A stretch of 64,000 nucleotides of DNA, from IMG/VR virus record IMGVR_UViG_3300050821_002494, positions 1 through 64,000 of that record, one strand, 5' to 3'. Both the position numbers and the translations under genes were made by a program. The first letter of the stretch is position 1. Each line of letters opens with the position of its first letter. Source of the DNA: a virus. The notes below the pieces were generated by a model. It was given only the letters and a program-made list of their open reading frames with translations, made no database searches and had not been told where the DNA came from. Below, in pieces: positions 15,593-25,080 of the stretch.

Positions 15593-18364
15593 CTACTTCG
15601 CGGGCTTGGGCTTGGGCTTCGCTTTCGCGGCCGCGACCTTGGCCTCGTTGTTCTTGTCGGCGATCTCCAGCTTCACGGCGTTGTCCTCGCGTGTCTGCTG
15701 GAGGTCGGCGGCCGTCGTGTGGGCGGCGATGGCCTGCTTGCTGCCTTCGGCATCGGCCGCAGTTGCGGCTTGCGTCTGCTGGCCATGGATGGCGACGTGG
15801 GCGTTGACCATCCCGGCCTCGGCTTCTGCGTCCGCATTCGACTGGTCGACGACGGCCTTACGCTCGGCCTCCTCCGATTTCTGCTGGAGTTCACCCTGCG
15901 CGATGCCGTCCTTGTGCTGCAGCTCGGCCTGCTTAAGCTCGGTCGTGTCGGCCTGATCCTTCGCAGCGAGGGCGTTCTTCTGCTGGCTGTCCTGCGACTT
16001 GTGCTGCAGGTCGGCCTGATCCTTCGCGGCCTTGGCCTTGTCGGCCTCGGTCTGGCGCTCGACGTCCTTCATCGCGACGATGGAGGGGTCCATCGGCTGC
16101 GGGGGCTGCAGCTGCTTCAGCAGCGCCTGTGCCTTCTGGATAGTCTGAAGGATGGGCGACAGCTCCTGCTTGGCGTGGTTCATCACGGCCGGAGTGAGAA
16201 TTGCCATAAGGCGGTCGAGCTGCACCTCAAGGCCGGAGACGGTCTCCAGCGCATCGACGGTTATGCGGGGGTCGTGGAGCTTCTGACGCAGGACTTCGTT
16301 CATCGAGAGCTTCATGGCGTTGTCATACCACAACGCTAGATGCTCCCCAAGGTGCGCGATGAGCGGCGGTAGCAGCTTCATGGCCACGATCTGATTGGAG
16401 CCGAAGATGGGGCTGTCGATGAATGCAGAGTGCTGCGCGAGGTGGGCCTCGTGGTCCTGACCCGGGTAGGCCTTGATCGGCAAACCCATCGCGGCGGCGA
16501 CGTTCTCGCTGGCGGCTGTCATCTGCGTAGGCTCGGGAGCGTCGGAGAGGAACTGCTCGGGGTCCGGCACCTTCGCGTTGCGCATCAGGAACAGCTCTAC
16601 CTCGCGGGCCTTGTAGAGCGGGATGCCGGCGGTGGTGTAGACCTGTGCGCGGTTGGCGACGAGCTGCGCACCCGCCATACGCTGCGCGTCTGTGAAGATG
16701 TTGGGGTCAGAGACCGGCACCACAGTCATCGGGCCCTTGAAGTCGTCCTTCGTGACGACAAGCTCGCCGAAGTCGTCGACGATCTGCTCGTCTTCGACTG
16801 TGTGCTGATTGATGTACCAGAGCTGATTGAGGAAGCGGCGCAGCGCGCGGTGCTGGCGGCCATAGATCGAGCCGAAGGTTGTGAGGCCCTGCTCGATCAT
16901 CATGTTGGCGGTGCCGACCGGCATCTCGCCATTCATCTTGTTGAACTCGTCGAAGGTGGTGCGGACGACGCCCTTGCCTGCGTCAACGAGGAAGCCCAGC
17001 AGCTGGAACAGGACCGTATTCGGCTCTGGGAACGGCAGCGGCATGTAGGTCTTGCGGATGTCGGGGTCCTGCGCGAGCGAGCCCTGAACCTCAGTAGTCT
17101 GGGCGGGGTTCACGCGGATATTCTGGCCGCCAACCGTCGTGCCGCCCTTGAGCTTCACACCCGTCTGCATGCAGTTGAGGAAGGCGGCGTCGAGTAGGGC
17201 GCGCAGCGCACCAGATGCGGCACCAGAGAGGCCGCCAATCATGCGGCCGAAGCCGATGGGGTAGCCGCCGCGCCACGGAATGAAGGGCCACTCGATCAGG
17301 AAGTCGAGGCGGAAGTAGTTGGGGTCGCCCTCCTTCCAGTTGCGGTAGATCGCGAGCACCTTCTGCGTCTGCTCGTCGATGGTCAGCAGGTACGGCAGCA
17401 CCTTGGTGTCCTCCTCGATGTCGCTCTCTGGATCGAGCGCCATGCGGGTGGAAATCTCGTAGACGGTGCGGTTCTCGTCGATGTTCTGGATCGGCTGGTT
17501 CTGACCGATGATGCGGTCGTTGGCGGTCTCGGCGTCCGTCAGCTCCAGCATGTCGTGCGACGTCTCGGGATTGAGCGCATCGAGCCAGAGGCCGCTCTCG
17601 ACGTTGTCGCGGAATGTGTGCTTGTCGACCAGCATCTCGTGGGTGATGCGGTTCTGCGTGTAGAAGTCTCCGTCACCCCACGGGCGGTGGACCTTATCGG
17701 AGAACACAACCTCAAGAGCGGGCTTGCCGTCGCCGACAACCATCTTGGTGTAGAAGGCGCCGGAGAGGGCCTCCTGCGGCAGGCCGACCTCGATCTCGTT
17801 GTAGGCCGACTGCATCTGCTGCGTCAGCTGCCAATTCATGTAGCGGGCGACGCGGTCACCCTGTGAGGTCTTGTCGTTGGTGTACTTGCCGACCACGACC
17901 GCCGACTTGACTGGACCGCCAGCCGGCAGCAGCTCGCGCACGACACGCGCCGAATAGTCGACGATGGCCTCGGTGAGCATGGGATGGACGGCGCGGGAGG
18001 CGCCGCTGAAGGGCGCGCCACCGGGCGCGTCGTCACCTAGCCCGGTGCGTCGAAGGGCGTCCTCGTAGTGCTTATCGGACTTCTTGTGGGCCTCGATGTC
18101 GATGTCGACCATATCGAGATAGTCCATCGCGATGGCGGTCAGGCGCTCTGGCGACAGGAACTCAGCGAGGTTCTCGGCGTGGTCGTCTTCTGCGGCGTCT
18201 TCGCTCTTGTTGGGCTCATCGACGATGGTCATCGAGCCGTCGTCGTTCAGCGTGAGCGTAGAGCCCTCTGGCTCGGCCGGCTTGATGCGGGAGGCGGGAT
18301 CGGAAAGTGTCTCGGCGTAGGGATCGGATGCGGTGGCGTCGCGGCCTTCACGAATATCTGACAT
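15593..18364 (-). CDS. Portal protein
   Basis: 923 aa, long for a portal. The core (about 40-690) has EAIVDYSARVVRELLPAGGP, GVVRTTFDEFNKMNGEMPVG, GRQHRALRRFLNQLWYI and MIEQGLTTFGSIYG, typical of large podovirus portals. Residues about 700-923 form a Gln/Ala/Lys-rich helical barrel-like tail (QPPQPMDPSIVAMKDVERQ, ending AAKAKPKPKPAK). The dodecamer would gate DNA and seat the terminase and adaptors. AAGG precedes the ATG at good spacing. Confidence 0.8.
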   Translation of the reverse strand: MSDIREGRDATASDPYAETLSDPASRIKPAEPEGSTLTLNDDGSMTIVDEPNKSEDAAEDDHAENLAEFLSPERLTAIAMDYLDMVDIDIEAHKKSDKHYEDALRRTGLGDDAPGGAPFSGASRAVHPMLTEAIVDYSARVVRELLPAGGPVKSAVVVGKYTNDKTSQGDRVARYMNWQLTQQMQSAYNEIEVGLPQEALSGAFYTKMVVGDGKPALEVVFSDKVHRPWGDGDFYTQNRITHEMLVDKHTFRDNVESGLWLDALNPETSHDMLELTDAETANDRIIGQNQPIQNIDENRTVYEISTRMALDPESDIEEDTKVLPYLLTIDEQTQKVLAIYRNWKEGDPNYFRLDFLIEWPFIPWRGGYPIGFGRMIGGLSGAASGALRALLDAAFLNCMQTGVKLKGGTTVGGQNIRVNPAQTTEVQGSLAQDPDIRKTYMPLPFPEPNTVLFQLLGFLVDAGKGVVRTTFDEFNKMNGEMPVGTANMMIEQGLTTFGSIYGRQHRALRRFLNQLWYINQHTVEDEQIVDDFGELVVTKDDFKGPMTVVPVSDPNIFTDAQRMAGAQLVANRAQVYTTAGIPLYKAREVELFLMRNAKVPDPEQFLSDAPEPTQMTAASENVAAAMGLPIKAYPGQDHEAHLAQHSAFIDSPIFGSNQIVAMKLLPPLIAHLGEHLALWYDNAMKLSMNEVLRQKLHDPRITVDALETVSGLEVQLDRLMAILTPAVMNHAKQELSPILQTIQKAQALLKQLQPPQPMDPSIVAMKDVERQTEADKAKAAKDQADLQHKSQDSQQKNALAAKDQADTTELKQAELQHKDGIAQGELQQKSEEAERKAVVDQSNADAEAEAGMVNAHVAIHGQQTQAATAADAEGSKQAIAAHTTAADLQQTREDNAVKLEIADKNNEAKVAAAKAKPKPKPAK

Positions 18365-18372
18365 GCGCTACC

Positions 18373-21300
18373 TTAAAACTGCGATAGGTGATGCAGATCG
18401 AGGTCGTCGTCGATCCTACTCTTCAATGGTACCACATTGCCGCCTCTTGCGTAGAATTGGCTCACGCGGTGCAGATCGAGGTCGCCATCAACCCGGCCGC
18501 CCTTGGCGAACGGGGGCTGCCACGAGCCGGCGCCGCCGATACGGCCCTGCAGCAGCAAGTCGCGGGCCTCCTCGGGGTGGATACCGAGCTTGTCGGCGGT
18601 GTCCTTCATGTAGTCCGAGATCATCTCCAGCTTCGAGGGCCCGATGTAGCGCACGCCCGTCTGTGGGCCGCCGAGGTTCCACAGCATCGCCTGCGCGTCG
18701 CGGGGTCGGAGGTCAGTCGCATCAGCGACGTGCTTGTTGAACCACGGCACGATGTCGCTGTACTCAGTCAGTGACGGTACTCCGTTGCGCACCGACTTCG
18801 TGGAGGCGGTGGCGACATCCGGGTAGCCGAGGATGCGATTGAAGTGGCTATCGGCCACAGGGCGCGCGGAGTAGGGGTCCCTCGGATCGGTCGCGGCGGC
18901 GTAGGTCGGTACCTTGTGGATACCCTCGCCCGGCCAAAGTCTGCCTGAAGTTTCGTTGTCCAGCAAACCCGGCACTTGAGCGCTCTCGTGATAACTGTGA
19001 CCCTTCAGGTCCCGCAAATCGTGCGGAAACCAGTCGCCGCGATCCTCGTCTTTAACACCGCCGTACTTTACGAAGTCTTCTAGGCGGCCCTCGTTGGCTA
19101 GCCAGTTAGCGTGGAAGCCGCGATTGATCTCTGTACGAGGGTCACTGCCGGCAGACATCACGGCCATTCGGTTGTTGAGATTACTCATGCCACGGTCGCC
19201 GAGACCAAGATCGTTCATGCGATCCCACAGCGGAGACATCTCGTACCAAGAACGAGTGCGAGCTAGCTCTGGGTCCTTCAATCCCTCACCAAGCATGTCG
19301 ACGAGACGTCCCGCGTTCTTGGGGAGCAGAACCCGGGGACTTGTCTTGGCCGTACCACTCAGATTGACGGGATGACGCGGCCCAAGTAAAGGTTGAATGC
19401 TATCGAGGTCGCGGTTGCCCTGCGCTAAGTCGTCTAGGCTCTCTCGGGTGTGGCCGAAGAGCTGATACATGGGGCCCTCTTTGCCGGGGTCCTCAACAAG
19501 ATGGCGCCGTGCCTCAGATGCAATAACGTCTGGGTCTTTGTAGATGCCGGGGAAGCTCTCACGCACGGGGTTCTTGAGGAAACGCTTCGCGAGCTTCAGC
19601 GCGACGTCGCCGCCTTCGCGGTAGCCGGGTCGTCGCAGAAAGTCGTCGGCGGTATCGTAGCCCATCGCCTTCGGATATTCTTTAAGCAAGTCCTGCAGAG
19701 GCACGCCACCAGAGGCCGTACCGGCTGGGTCCATAGATACATCGAGACCGAAGCGACGGGAGAGGGCGTCGTTTATCATGGCGGCGTAGCCGGAGTGGTC
19801 CGCCTCATTCATCCCGAGGGTGTTGTTGGCTTTCTGCATCAGGTCACGGCTCTCGCGAGTGGGTATATTGCGATTGACCCAATTTACGGCGCCACCTACG
19901 TCCGACTTATCGCCCTGCTGTTGCAGCAACACCCGCACGTCAGGCGAGCCGGCACCTTCAATCAGCGATGAGAACGAGGGGCCAAGTCGGCCTAGAAGCG
20001 ACAAGTCAGCCGGAGACGGATACACCATGCCGGGCGTGCCCGTCTCCTTCATAAACTTCGCGCCGGTCTTGGCGTTTATGTTGCGATTGTTCAAATGAGA
20101 CGCGATGGGCATATTAGAGATGACCGGATGCGGATGCGCGATGAAGAACGGCTTGCGCTGTGTCGCTAGGGCGATCAAAGTGGCGGCATCGTCGCCCTTA
20201 ATAGAGGTCTCGGTCTGTCGGCCCTTTACGAAGCCAACATTCTCTGGGTCGTAGTCTGGTGTGCCCCACGACGACGCCTCGCGCCCCGTCTTCTCTGCGT
20301 GAGCGCGAACCTTCGCGGCTGCGGCCTCACCAGCGGGGCCAAGCCTCTCACTTACCAAATTGCTCAGCCACTTTATTGGGCCGCCTGCAACCACGCCGCC
20401 GTCGGCGTAGCCGGGGCCGTAGGTTTCCGGGACGCGCAGTGGCTCGCCAGTGCCACCGACATCAATCGAGTTGAAATTGTTCAAATCGAAGATCGCCTTC
20501 TGATTAGCGGCGCGGCCGATGTGAGCTATTTCTTGTTCATCAGGACCAACCTTAGATACATCTAAATATACGTTGTGGCTCTCTGGATCATGCCACGCCC
20601 CCAAGTGATGTCCCGGATCGCGCAACAAATCGTAGTTGCCCATCTGATACTTCCACAACTCTTCGGCTGTAACTTTATCGGCGGGCAATATCTTACTGCG
20701 CTCTGGATAAGGCGAAACGGCGTAGCCACCAGACGGCTCATGCGGTTCATGGAATGGCTGATAGGTAAACCCGCCATCGGGTTTCTTGAGCCGGTCCACA
20801 AGCGCCTTAAATGCGGGCTTCACAGTTCGCTCTATCACCTTGCCACCATCGGCGTATGGCTCGCTGTAGATCGGACGTGGTAGACGGGGCTGGGTCTCCA
20901 TTTTACCGCTACTGGTGCTGAATGCCCCATAGCCTTCCGGCACAACTAGTTGGCCGGACCCGTGAGGGAAATACTTTTGCATCAACCAGTCAGTATGCTC
21001 TTCAGGGTCCATCGACTTCCAATCGAATGGACGTTGATTGGCACGCAGCTGCACCAAAGAGCGATCATCGCCCATGCGATCCATAGCCATCATGCGATGT
21101 CGGCCTTCGTGCTGGATCACATTCGTCAGATCATCGTTGGTGCGACCTATAGCCAACTCGGGCGCCGCATACATGCCCTTTGTGTCGAGCAGATCACGCA
21201 TTTTGTCTAGGTACCAATCCTGCGTCTGCTGATCTTTTGGCACGCGGCCCACACCCGGCACATTGTGAGCCCTCGGATATGGAGCACTGGCCGCTACATT

Positions 21301-22041
21301 AGGCGGAATTCGGTTAGCGTAGTCTTGAAAATCGGAGGGCGGCATGCTCACGAACAAGCTGTTATCACGAGGATTGAACATCGACTTCAGTCCCTCGGGA
21401 TGTATGCGTTCGAGGTTCGTCTCGTCGGCGGCACGCTCCATACGGGAGGCTTGGTAGTCGCCGAACTTGTTTGCGACAGAGCGGATAATCTTGGAGACCT
21501 TGCCGCCGTCGGCGTAGCCCTGTTCGCGCCAGCCGAACATGCGCTCGGCGGCCTCGGGGGTCTTCATCAGGCCGCGCACAAGGGGCGTGGCGGCGCCAGC
21601 GAGCAGCTTCTGGCCGCCCTCCATGCCGGGGATCATGTTGGCGGTGGTGCTGAGGGCGTCAGCAAATTGGCCGGGCAGGCCGTACTTGTCACCAAGCTCG
21701 TGATTGGGGGCCGCGAGGTCGGCGGCGGCGCGCGCAATCTTGTCGGCGTCGTAGATGTTGTTCTCGCCTTGACTGGCGGCACCTGCGGAGTTGTCGAGGC
21801 GGCTCAGCGCCTCCATGCCATAGCTGAGGGGATTGAAGCCGTGGACATCACGGAGGCGGTCCCACTCCTCGCTGCGCTCGGGGACGTGGGTGGCGTGGCG
21901 GCTCTCGCGCAGGGCGGCGCGTTCGGCGGGCGTGCGAGAGATGCGGCCCTCGGCATCGCCGGATCGCTGATCGATGGCGTCGTCGAGATGCTTGGCGTAG
22001 ATGCCGTGCAGCTGGGAGACATCAGGCAGGAGGTCAGACAT
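18373..22041 (-). CDS. Large multi-module protein with repeated GG-linkers (polyvalent-type)
   Basis: 1222 aa. Modules are separated by near-identical linkers: GYADGGKV (about 175), PYADGGKV (about 400), GYADGGVV, GYREGGDV and FAKGGRV/YARGGNV near the end. Module 1 has VIQHEGRHRMMAMDR, a ParB/polyvalent-type motif. Module 2 has HHLGAWHDPESHNVYLDVSK and a following ANQKAIFDL. Module 3 has KPFFIAHPHPVISNMP. The C-terminal module has YEMSPLWDRMNDLG and PWFNKHVADATDL. It ends in two DLDLH..SQF repeats. Encoded between terminase and portal, it is probably packaged and delivered with the DNA. No module has a proven activity here. Confidence 0.6.
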   Translation of the reverse strand: MSDLLPDVSQLHGIYAKHLDDAIDQRSGDAEGRISRTPAERAALRESRHATHVPERSEEWDRLRDVHGFNPLSYGMEALSRLDNSAGAASQGENNIYDADKIARAAADLAAPNHELGDKYGLPGQFADALSTTANMIPGMEGGQKLLAGAATPLVRGLMKTPEAAERMFGWREQGYADGGKVSKIIRSVANKFGDYQASRMERAADETNLERIHPEGLKSMFNPRDNSLFVSMPPSDFQDYANRIPPNVAASAPYPRAHNVPGVGRVPKDQQTQDWYLDKMRDLLDTKGMYAAPELAIGRTNDDLTNVIQHEGRHRMMAMDRMGDDRSLVQLRANQRPFDWKSMDPEEHTDWLMQKYFPHGSGQLVVPEGYGAFSTSSGKMETQPRLPRPIYSEPYADGGKVIERTVKPAFKALVDRLKKPDGGFTYQPFHEPHEPSGGYAVSPYPERSKILPADKVTAEELWKYQMGNYDLLRDPGHHLGAWHDPESHNVYLDVSKVGPDEQEIAHIGRAANQKAIFDLNNFNSIDVGGTGEPLRVPETYGPGYADGGVVAGGPIKWLSNLVSERLGPAGEAAAAKVRAHAEKTGREASSWGTPDYDPENVGFVKGRQTETSIKGDDAATLIALATQRKPFFIAHPHPVISNMPIASHLNNRNINAKTGAKFMKETGTPGMVYPSPADLSLLGRLGPSFSSLIEGAGSPDVRVLLQQQGDKSDVGGAVNWVNRNIPTRESRDLMQKANNTLGMNEADHSGYAAMINDALSRRFGLDVSMDPAGTASGGVPLQDLLKEYPKAMGYDTADDFLRRPGYREGGDVALKLAKRFLKNPVRESFPGIYKDPDVIASEARRHLVEDPGKEGPMYQLFGHTRESLDDLAQGNRDLDSIQPLLGPRHPVNLSGTAKTSPRVLLPKNAGRLVDMLGEGLKDPELARTRSWYEMSPLWDRMNDLGLGDRGMSNLNNRMAVMSAGSDPRTEINRGFHANWLANEGRLEDFVKYGGVKDEDRGDWFPHDLRDLKGHSYHESAQVPGLLDNETSGRLWPGEGIHKVPTYAAATDPRDPYSARPVADSHFNRILGYPDVATASTKSVRNGVPSLTEYSDIVPWFNKHVADATDLRPRDAQAMLWNLGGPQTGVRYIGPSKLEMISDYMKDTADKLGIHPEEARDLLLQGRIGGAGSWQPPFAKGGRVDGDLDLHRVSQFYARGGNVVPLKSRIDDDLDLHHLSQF

Positions 22042-22089
22042 TCAGGGCACTCAGGAAGGGCTTAGAGGACCCTTCCAGCGTACCATAAT

Positions 22090-22794
22090 TTAGGCCTTCG
22101 GAGCTATCTGCTTGATGTAGCGAGCGATGCCTTGGCCGGCAGCAATCATGGCCTCACGGCGCCGCTTGTCCTCGACTGCCTTAGCGAGGCGGTCGTAGAT
22201 TGTGAAGTCGTGGGCGTAGCTGGAGACGGCGGCTGCGATGGCCTCGCTGTCGTTGTAGCGCAGCGTCCCGGTCGTGTAGTCGTCAATGTGTGAGATCAGG
22301 CGGGACGGCTTGTCGAAGCCGACGCGGTCGGCGCAGAAGAACTCCCACACGAGGCGGCAGAGAGACTTCTTGCTGTCGTGAACGCCGCAGACCTTACCCA
22401 GCGACGCCATCGTCTCGATGCCGAAGGGCTGCGTGCGCTTCCAGTTGCGGTACGGCAGCGGCGCGAAGGGCTGCGTATCGCATCGCATGAACGTCAGCAG
22501 AGACTTGCCGAACGTGCCAGCCGGGAAGCCGTCGTCACAAATTGAAATCCAGTTGCGGCCAAGGATTTCCTTGGGCTCGGGCTGGAATATCATCTCTGCG
22601 CCCTTGTTGACGAACTCGACAGGGATTTGGTCTCGTCTGGCGATCTGCGAAACAATCCAAGCAGCAGTAAAGCCATCCATACTATCAGGATAAGATACGA
22701 GAAGGACGTCAGTCGGATTAGGCTCCACAGGACCCTGAAGACTAGGGCGCGGAGCAGGAGCGTCCGAAGTAAGCGCACTGTGGCGGTCCTCCAT
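22090..22794 (-). CDS. DHH-phosphoesterase-like protein, degenerate active site
   Basis: 234 aa. LVSYPDSMDGFTAAWIVSQI matches the N-terminal DHH-family pattern (H.n.PDGf.AAW). GVHDSKKSLCRLVWEFF stands where DHH-K-S is expected, and PSRLISHIDDYTTGTLRYND resembles the following I.D.D.W...DSE block. The key DHH triplet reads VHD, so metal catalysis may be lost or changed. The gene lies between TerL and the large module protein, where such an enzyme is not expected. The ATG has GGAGGAG upstream. Confidence 0.55.
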   Translation of the reverse strand: MEDRHSALTSDAPAPRPSLQGPVEPNPTDVLLVSYPDSMDGFTAAWIVSQIARRDQIPVEFVNKGAEMIFQPEPKEILGRNWISICDDGFPAGTFGKSLLTFMRCDTQPFAPLPYRNWKRTQPFGIETMASLGKVCGVHDSKKSLCRLVWEFFCADRVGFDKPSRLISHIDDYTTGTLRYNDSEAIAAAVSSYAHDFTIYDRLAKAVEDKRRREAMIAAGQGIARYIKQIAPKA

Positions 22795-22795
22795 T

Positions 22796-23158
22796 TTAGT
22801 ACTCCTCCTGCTTGTCGTCGGTGCCGCCGATGCCGGCGAAGGGGTCGGGCTTGGGCGTAGGCGGCGTGGGTTCTGCGACGAATGGCACGACGTGGGGGTT
22901 CACGATCTCGCATCGGACAGGCGGCTGGTCGGGCTGCGTGAGATGGAACTGCGAGGCGATCAGCTCGAAGGCCTCACTCACCTCGAAGGGGCTCTCGGTC
23001 GCCAACCCCTCGATCAGGTGGAGGATGGCCTCCCTGTAGATGCGGTTGCGGGCGCGACGCGGCTTGCTGAGGTGCTCGTCGTCACTCAGACGCGAGATAT
23101 TGCGGCGGACGTGGTCATCGAATTCCCACGCATTGTCGATTGCTGATGGATTGAACAT
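22796..23158 (-). CDS. Small protein of unknown function
   Basis: 120 aa. Helical N-terminal half (DDHVRRNISRLSDDEHLSKP, REAILHLIEGLA) and a Pro-rich C-terminus (EPTPPTPKPDPFAGIGG). GGAGG 7 nt before ATG. It overlaps the next start by a base or two. Unknown; it is co-transcribed with terminase. Confidence 0.55.
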   Translation of the reverse strand: MFNPSAIDNAWEFDDHVRRNISRLSDDEHLSKPRRARNRIYREAILHLIEGLATESPFEVSEAFELIASQFHLTQPDQPPVRCEIVNPHVVPFVAEPTPPTPKPDPFAGIGGTDDKQEEY

Positions 23159-23185
23159 TTGGGAGCCTCCTATGCCATGGTAGGC

Positions 23186-24814
23186 CTAGCCGTATGGATT
23201 AGTCAATTCCTCGTCGTAGCGCGATAGGTCGCCGGGGATGTGGTCTTCTCCATCGATGAATTCCGGGTTGTCCCCCGTCGCCATGTTGAAGTGGACCTTC
23301 TGGCTGTCGGCGACGTGCATGCCCTCATAGCCGGCGGTCATCCAGTTGTCAGCGAAGAAGCGGGACGCCATCGACCAGCAGTCTACGTCATCGTCGTGCT
23401 CAGTCGTGCCGGGGCCGGAGTAGGTGCAGACCTCAGCGAGGCAGGGCTCGTACCACGACTTCGGATTGCCGGGGCCGCCGTGGCCGTGCTTGTCAGGCTT
23501 GGACATATCGCTCTCAAGTAGCCAGCAGCGGCCGCGTGTGCCTCTGAAGACGCCGTCGCGGTCTGGTCCACCGGAGGCGACGTGCGAGGAACCATGTAGA
23601 CGAGAGAGCTTGTCGGCCTTGCCGGGGTTGTAGGGGAAGCACTCGATGCCCTCGTTGGCGAGCATCTGACGCAAAGAGATGCCGGAGCCCTTGTCTTCCA
23701 CAATCAGGATGTCGGGACGCTTCTCTTGGTAGGCGGCGGAGAACGTCTCGCCCAAGATCGGGTTGCCGAACGACGGGAGGTCGCGGCTTCCATAGACGTG
23801 TTTAAGCTCCTGCTTGGCGCGCTTGATCAGCTCGGGCATGCCGACGTGGTCTTTCCAGTGCTGCAGCAGCATCATATTCCAGCGGCGGTCGTGACTGAAT
23901 ACGCCCCACACCTGACACGCCGTCGGATCAGCCTTAAATTCTTTTTTGTCGAATGTCTTCTCAGTCAGTGCGGTGTCCATCACGATCATGATGTAGTCGA
24001 ACCATGGGAGGGCCTTGTCATGCGGCCAGAGACGCAGCCAGCTGCGCTTGATGATCGCCGCCTCGCCGGGATCGAGCATCTCGCCGTAGATTTCTTGGCG
24101 GCCAATCTCGGTGCCTTCGTATTGCTGGATGTCGCGGAAGAAGTCTTCGGCGAGGTTCTCGCGGTTCTCATACGTCGAGCCGATTATCTCGATGTCGGCG
24201 CGCTTGATCAGCTTCGCCAGCCAGTCGAGCGGCTTCGGTGTAGTGGTGTAGAGCTTCTGCGGCTGCACGAGCGTGCCGTCGGCGCACTTGTAGGCGATGC
24301 GGGTGCTCATATCGATGTTGCTGAGGGTGTCCTTCGCCTTCTGCTTGCCGTTGGCGGCCCACGCCGCGATCTCGTCGCCCCACAGCATCGTACATTGCGG
24401 GCCGCGCAGTCGCTCGGGGCTCTGGGCGGAGAAGCCGCGCACGATGGAGCCGTTCCTGAATTTGATCACCGGGATGGCGGCAGACACGTTCACGCTCTCG
24501 ATCAGCTCGGGCGGGCAGACGGCAACGATGCCAGATATGCCGTTGAACATCGTGCCTGTTAAGTCGGCGTGCGATGGCGCGACGGCGTGGATGATGATGC
24601 CGGGATAGAGACCCGCCTGTCGGACGATCCAGTTGGCGCCGACCTCGGTCTTACCCCAGCCGCGACCGGCGCGTGCTATGGCTAGGTTCCAGCCATCAAT
24701 GGGCAGGACTTGCTTGTCTCGGGCCTTTGATAGCCACTTCTGCTCGCGATCTAGGAACGCCAGAGCGAGCGGGTCGGTCAGCTCACCAACCCGCCCAATT
24801 AGGTCATCGTGCAT
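23186..24814 (-). CDS. terL: Terminase large subunit
   Basis: 542 aa. Walker A is at residues 47-56 (ARAGRGWGKT). The Walker B-like stretch is CTMLWGDEIAAWAANGK. Further blocks are TPKPLDWLAKLIKRADIEII and the nuclease-domain acidic motifs IMIVMDTALTEK and ILIVEDKGSG. It drives DNA into the prohead through the portal and cuts the concatemer. The candidate small subunit is encoded about 1 kb upstream. The ATG is the only in-frame start after a stop. Confidence 0.85.
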   Translation of the reverse strand: MHDDLIGRVGELTDPLALAFLDREQKWLSKARDKQVLPIDGWNLAIARAGRGWGKTEVGANWIVRQAGLYPGIIIHAVAPSHADLTGTMFNGISGIVAVCPPELIESVNVSAAIPVIKFRNGSIVRGFSAQSPERLRGPQCTMLWGDEIAAWAANGKQKAKDTLSNIDMSTRIAYKCADGTLVQPQKLYTTTPKPLDWLAKLIKRADIEIIGSTYENRENLAEDFFRDIQQYEGTEIGRQEIYGEMLDPGEAAIIKRSWLRLWPHDKALPWFDYIMIVMDTALTEKTFDKKEFKADPTACQVWGVFSHDRRWNMMLLQHWKDHVGMPELIKRAKQELKHVYGSRDLPSFGNPILGETFSAAYQEKRPDILIVEDKGSGISLRQMLANEGIECFPYNPGKADKLSRLHGSSHVASGGPDRDGVFRGTRGRCWLLESDMSKPDKHGHGGPGNPKSWYEPCLAEVCTYSGPGTTEHDDDVDCWSMASRFFADNWMTAGYEGMHVADSQKVHFNMATGDNPEFIDGEDHIPGDLSRYDEELTNPYG

Positions 24815-24820
24815 CCCTCA

Positions 24821-24830
24821 ATTCTAGCAC
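24821..24830 (-). promoter_or_regulatory. Extended -10 promoter at the terL start
   Basis: The minus strand reads TGCTAGAAT (TG-n-TAGAAT) just 6-7 nt before the terL ATG. A T/A-rich stretch lies upstream. If used, transcription would start about at the ATG, giving a leaderless mRNA. Confidence 0.4.
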
Positions 24831-24837
24831 GATTTTT

Positions 24838-25080
24838 TTAATCTATGTCGTACCTCACCGGCACTCGCCGGAGGCCGCCGTCGTATAAGGCCTCGTAGCT
24901 GGGGTCCTTAGCCGGCCGGTTGTCGCCTTCGAGGTCGTTCAGGTCGTCGAAGACCTTCTGCTCGACCGTCCATGCGCGCTCGATCTCTTGATCGATCAGG
25001 ACGTCTCGCGAAGTACGGACGCGACGCTGAACGTGGTTCTTGCGTCCGTACCACGGGTGGTCCGGTCTGGGCGTCGGCAC
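24838..25080 (-). CDS. Small protein of unknown function
   Basis: 80 aa, charged, starting PTPRPDHPWYGRKNHVQRR and containing DQEIERAWTVEQKVFDDLND. It ends a base before the terL promoter and directly follows the 87-aa gene. No known motif. Confidence 0.5.
   Translation of the reverse strand: MPTPRPDHPWYGRKNHVQRRVRTSRDVLIDQEIERAWTVEQKVFDDLNDLEGDNRPAKDPSYEALYDGGLRRVPVRYDID

Noticed and set aside
18421-18441. GTGGTACCAT resembling the 2748 promoter
   Set aside because: It lies inside the coding end of the 1222-aa gene, where the codons explain it.
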